Both the position numbers and the translations under genes were made by a program. Below, in pieces: positions 26,879-29,796 of a DNA stretch of 29,796 bases. Each line of letters opens with the position of its first letter. The stretch's first letter is position 1. This DNA is from a virus: positions 1-29,796 of IMG/VR virus record IMGVR_UViG_3300018080_000460, one strand, 5' to 3'. The notes under the pieces are model-generated. The model saw only the letters and a program-made list of their open reading frames with translations. It did not search any database and was not told where the DNA came from.

Positions 26879-27111
26879 TAGAGCTTATAAATAGATGCGA
26901 TCCAAAAACAAAAATAAAGTTTACTAAACATGAAATGTTTCTCTTACAAATGAGGGAAGCATGGAAATTAGGAATAAGCCCTAATGAGTTCCGGAAATGT
27001 TATGTTAAGGATCTATTTGACATATGGCAACTTAACACAGCGTTTGGTGACAAAGCTGAATCAGAAAAAAGGGTTCAAGAATTAATGCAACAAATGAAAG
27101 GTGCAATGTAA
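26513..27111 (+). CDS. Tail assembly chaperone, -1 frameshifted fusion (about 199 aa)
   Basis: In frame 0 the codons read TCA AAA AAA AAA GAT TAA; the A-run is at 26863-26872 and offers A-AAA-AAA slippery heptamers. A -1 slip yields KKK-RLIELINRCDPKTK and then continues 79 codons to the TAA at 27109, through HEMFLLQMREAWKLGISPNEFRKCY. The extension has no ATG with a ribosome-binding site (the first ATG, 26935, is unsupported), and ends one base before the tape-measure ATG. This is the classical gpG/gpGT layout of tailed viruses. The fusion adds the tape-measure-binding end to a minority of chaperone copies. Confidence 0.75.
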
Positions 27112-27936
27112 ATGGTTGAAATTGGACAATTACAAATAACAGGAAATTTGGACACAAGGGATATTGAAAAGGGTTTTGTTAGAATTGAAAGTCAGTTTGA
27201 TAGAGTTCAAACACAGGCTGAGTCTTCCCTTGGCACATTTAATAAGTTGGGATCTTCTGCAGCAAGATTTGGTAAATCTCTTGTTTTAATTGGAACTGCA
27301 GGCATTGGAGCATTAACAGCTCTTGCAACTAAAAGTCCAGTATTAGCACCAACTTTTGCAAGGTTACAATCCACTATGCTTAGATTAAGTAATACAGCTG
27401 GTCAAGTTTTAAAGCCTCTTTTTGAGACTTTTGCTAATGAGTTAATCCCTGCTATTGGCACAGCTATTCAAAATAACGAAGGAATAATAGGTAAATTTGT
27501 TAATGCAGCATCTATTGGATTAAGTGATTTAGCAAACCTGTTGTCTGGGAATTTACAACAAATAGAAAATTTAGAAGCCAAATTAGCAGGCGGTGCATTG
27601 GGTGCTTTCATTGGTGGTGCATTAGGTGGGCCTGGTGGAGCTATTGCTGGAGCTGGATTTGGTAGTATTGCAGGCGGTGCAATGGTACCTTCAGAAAATC
27701 AAGTAATGCAATCTGAACGTGATAGGTTTGGTGTTTTTGCAGAATCTGCTGCCATAATTAGAGAAATAAAAAGACAAACAAGAGAAGCTAAGACTGGATC
27801 AGACTTTGCTATTGCACAACTTGGTGGTTTGGGTGCTTTAGGATTTAATTCTGTGATAGACTTGATTCAGTTCATATTTGGGAGAGCTACAAGAAAAGAT
27901 ACTGAGATGGCATCTCCTTCGGGTGTTACAAGATGA
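27112..27936 (+). CDS. Short tape-measure protein (274 aa)
   Basis: It begins VEIGQLQITGNLDTRDIEKGFVRIESQFDRV (amphipathic N-terminus) and holds a glycine-zipper-like hydrophobic stretch around residues 160-195 (GGALGAFIGGALGGPGGAIAGAGFGSIAGG), typical of tape measures that enter the membrane during ejection. It follows the frameshifted chaperone, in the standard place. At 274 aa it is very short; since tail length is set by the helical part at roughly 0.15 nm per residue, the tail should be about 40 nm or less. The ATG immediately follows the chaperone stop. Confidence 0.8.
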   Translation: MVEIGQLQITGNLDTRDIEKGFVRIESQFDRVQTQAESSLGTFNKLGSSAARFGKSLVLIGTAGIGALTALATKSPVLAPTFARLQSTMLRLSNTAGQVLKPLFETFANELIPAIGTAIQNNEGIIGKFVNAASIGLSDLANLLSGNLQQIENLEAKLAGGALGAFIGGALGGPGGAIAGAGFGSIAGGAMVPSENQVMQSERDRFGVFAESAAIIREIKRQTREAKTGSDFAIAQLGGLGALGFNSVIDLIQFIFGRATRKDTEMASPSGVTR

Positions 27937-28724
27937 CTGCAAAAATTGAGAACTATGAGACATATAAAGGCACAATAAGTGCTGATACATTCACTTTCCC
28001 TCATAATCCTAACACTCTAACAATGGATACTGATCCATTTATTGATAGAAAGGACCTTCCATATGCTTTCACTTTTCTTGGTTGGAATAGAGGTATTAAA
28101 TCAAGACAAGTGATTGGTCTCAATGGACATTTCGATGGAACTACAAGGAATTCTGATTATCAAAACTTACAATTAAATTTCAATGATTTCAAACTAAAAA
28201 AATTGTATTTTGCTGCTGATAAATTTTATATTGGTAGAGGAGTAACAGTTCAGAAAACACCATCAGGAGTAAGACCGAATCATATAGATTATGTTGCAAC
28301 TTTCTTAAGTCCTTTCGGTATATTGTTTGATAATACTCAGAAATCTGGATTATCTAATTCCGCTGAAAAGAACGAAGGAAATGTTGAAACACCTATTGAA
28401 CAAATAACAGGATCTGTAACCAGTGGCCAAGTTGTGCATATTGAAGATAAGAATGGCAATGGAATTGAGTTTACTGCTAGTGCGACAGGAACCTTCACTT
28501 TATATTTAATCTATGTTACAACTTTCAATAATGATCAATATATTGTTGAGTATCTTTACGGTGAAATTGGCGGAACTAAACAAGTTCTTAAACAAGCTGA
28601 CACTTCAGGAAACATGCTCATAACATTACAATCTGACGAAAGTCTTAATACATTATTTACAGGAGGGACAATATCCAATATCACCCCAACTTTTAAGTTT
28701 AGGGATGGTCACACGTCAGAATAA
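27933..28724 (+). CDS. Distal tail-like protein (263 aa)
   Basis: The ATG overlaps the tape-measure stop by 4 bases (ATGA). The N-terminal half has YKGTISADTFTFPHNPNTLTMDTD and FTFLGWNRGIKSRQVIGLNGHFDG, as in baseplate proteins that bind the tube end (Dit/LysM-less adaptor types). The second half is a jelly-roll-like carbohydrate-binding-type domain (FTASATGTFTLYLIYVTTFNNDQYIVEYLYGEIGG). Position directly after the tape measure fits distal tail protein. The next gene follows after 2 bases. Confidence 0.6.
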   Translation: MTAKIENYETYKGTISADTFTFPHNPNTLTMDTDPFIDRKDLPYAFTFLGWNRGIKSRQVIGLNGHFDGTTRNSDYQNLQLNFNDFKLKKLYFAADKFYIGRGVTVQKTPSGVRPNHIDYVATFLSPFGILFDNTQKSGLSNSAEKNEGNVETPIEQITGSVTSGQVVHIEDKNGNGIEFTASATGTFTLYLIYVTTFNNDQYIVEYLYGEIGGTKQVLKQADTSGNMLITLQSDESLNTLFTGGTISNITPTFKFRDGHTSE

Positions 28725-28726
28725 AA

Positions 28727-29796
28727 ATGGGATTTGTTATTAATGTAGGTGATGCGACGGCGTTTCAAGTTGTTAAGATGAGTTATGAAAAGCCGCTCAA
28801 TGGCATTTCTACTTTTGAAATTGCAATAGATGGTGCAGATGCAACAGACAGGGGAGAGTTTGATACAGAAAAGGAAGTAGAGATATTTCATAATGGTACT
28901 TCTGACATGATTGGCGAAGTTCATTATAGATCAAACTTTCAAGGTGGTGGAGTAATTCTTAGAGGTTTTGGGAGAGAGTTTGAACTTGCTGAAGATCCTG
29001 CACCAACATCTGGAGATGATAGAAGAGTTTTTTCATCTACAAATGACCATACAATTATTGCCGCTTTAGTTTCTGGTAGTTCTCCTGCATGGACTGCAGA
29101 TGTATCAAACTCAACTTCTGCTTCTGTTGATTCATTTAGAATAACAAGGAGCATGAGCCGATGGAATGCTATAATTAATTTAATAAAACAATCAAATAAA
29201 GACATTTTGGTTGATCAAGAAAACAGGACTATTTATTTATATGATGATCTTGGAGATGCCAGCGTATTTAATTTTGTAGAAGGTATAAATGTTGGTGAGG
29301 TTGTTGAAGAAAAAACAAAACCAGAAGCTGCTAAAGTTGAAGTTTATGGGAAGGGTGATGGTGCAGAACAGATATTTGGGTCTTCAGGATCAGGCAATCC
29401 TGTAAAAAAAATCATTGATAGAAATGTGCTAACTACTAATGAGGCAAACACAAGGGCCGCTGCAGAATTAGCTTTGATAACTAACTCAATAATAAACCTT
29501 AGATTCAATGTTACAAATCCTAATCTATCTATTAATTTAGGTGATGACGGTGAATTGAATGCGCCATCTGCAGGCATTAGTGATGAAACTGTTGATGTTG
29601 TTAGAATAACAAGAGGATTAAATGAGTTGGGCACAGAAACACTTGATATTGAAGTAACTAACCCTAATCATCGTGTGGCAAGCAAAAACCAAGCACAGAC
29701 TGCTGCAGAACAGGCAGAGAATGCAGCCATGGCAAGAACAGGCATGCAAGGTAGCGGTAATCAGAACCTTTTTGGAAGCGGTATAAATGCAAAGAC
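28727..29796 (+). CDS. Baseplate hub / tail-associated protein, partial (at least 356 aa)
   Basis: An open frame from ATG 28727 runs off the right edge without a stop. It starts MGFVINVGDATAFQVVKMSYEKP, followed by a barrel-like segment (FDTEKEVEIFHNGTSDMIGEVHYRSNFQGG), NDHTIIAALVSG and RWNAIINLIKQSNKDILVDQENRTIYLYDD: the pattern of gp27/gpD-type hub proteins (barrel, insert, second barrel with EVVEEKTKPEAAKVEVYG and RITRGLNELGTETLDIEV). The end turns Ala/Gln-rich and helical (AEQAENAAMARTGM). It should form the central hub below the distal tail protein. The 3' end is missing, so any enzymatic C-terminus is unseen. Confidence 0.65.
   Translation, partial: MGFVINVGDATAFQVVKMSYEKPLNGISTFEIAIDGADATDRGEFDTEKEVEIFHNGTSDMIGEVHYRSNFQGGGVILRGFGREFELAEDPAPTSGDDRRVFSSTNDHTIIAALVSGSSPAWTADVSNSTSASVDSFRITRSMSRWNAIINLIKQSNKDILVDQENRTIYLYDDLGDASVFNFVEGINVGEVVEEKTKPEAAKVEVYGKGDGAEQIFGSSGSGNPVKKIIDRNVLTTNEANTRAAAELALITNSIINLRFNVTNPNLSINLGDDGELNAPSAGISDETVDVVRITRGLNELGTETLDIEVTNPNHRVASKNQAQTAAEQAENAAMARTGMQGSGNQNLFGSGINAK

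Noticed and set aside
26883-26892. TTATAAATA-like TATA motif within the frameshift extension
   Set aside because: The nearest downstream genes start more than 40 bases (ATG 26935) or 220 bases (tape measure) away; it falls inside a coding extension and lacks the late-promoter block, so it is probably chance in AT-rich DNA.

Overview
The window reads as about 30 kb of the genome of a tailed double-stranded DNA virus (Caudoviricetes-like, HK97-fold capsid), or a provirus of one, infecting an archaeon. The virus assignment is direct: terminase large subunit, HK97 portal, MuF-type minor capsid protein, prohead protease, HK97 major capsid protein, neck proteins, tail tube protein, frameshifted tail chaperones, tape measure and distal tail proteins follow in classical order, all on the + strand. 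The archaeal assignment rests on TATA-box promoters placed at leaderless-transcript distance (31-33 bases from TATA start to ATG), a run of very small zinc-binding proteins including a C2H2 finger, and abundant N-x-S/T sequons in exported proteins. The AT-rich composition and the style of the secreted proteins (DNQTWNET repeats, FPxxCPxxxAIT-like motifs) recall DPANN archaea such as Woesearchaeota/Pacearchaeota. That host guess is an inference of low to moderate confidence. No integrase, polymerase, rRNA or CRISPR array is visible.

Layout. (1) 1-2503: tightly packed small genes, often overlapping by 1-4 bases (zinc proteins, a DUF1508 protein, a possible PD-(D/E)XK nuclease), with one BRE/TATA promoter near 1470 and a structured untranslated stretch at 1740-1861. 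(2) 2469-4135: a ParB-like/DNA methyltransferase fusion and a small-terminase candidate. (3) 4136-4372: a non-coding RNA interval holding one tRNA-like gene (anticodon CAU) and two compact tRNA-like folds ending in CCA and CCACCA. (4) 4421-6967: the large terminase, interrupted exactly in its Walker A loop by an intein with class 3 (W-C-T) features and a LAGLIDADG endonuclease. (5) 6964-9914: small regulators, membrane proteins and unknowns. (6) 9952-24225: head module (portal, MuF, protease-scaffold, capsid, three small head proteins, connector, stopper) interleaved with signal-peptide-bearing fibre-like proteins and Cys-rich membrane proteins. (7) 24266-29796: neck and tail module, running off the right edge inside a hub protein.

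How it works together. Three almost identical promoters (sharing a 22-base block) head the portal, protease/capsid and neck/tail transcription units, each embedded in the stop codon of, or directly behind, the preceding gene; they look like a co-regulated late promoter class distinct from the early-looking promoter near 1470. Within units, genes are translationally coupled with strong GGAGG-type Shine-Dalgarno sites. A four-hairpin element at 24696-24798 places the Shine-Dalgarno site of the tail-terminator-like gene inside a hairpin, and a ten-A slippery run provides a -1 frameshift for the tail assembly chaperones. The best candidates for undescribed biology are the tRNA-like RNA cluster next to the terminase, the tandem AAGA-loop hairpins, the class 3-type intein in an archaeal virus terminase, and the exported fibre-like proteins lying inside the head module.
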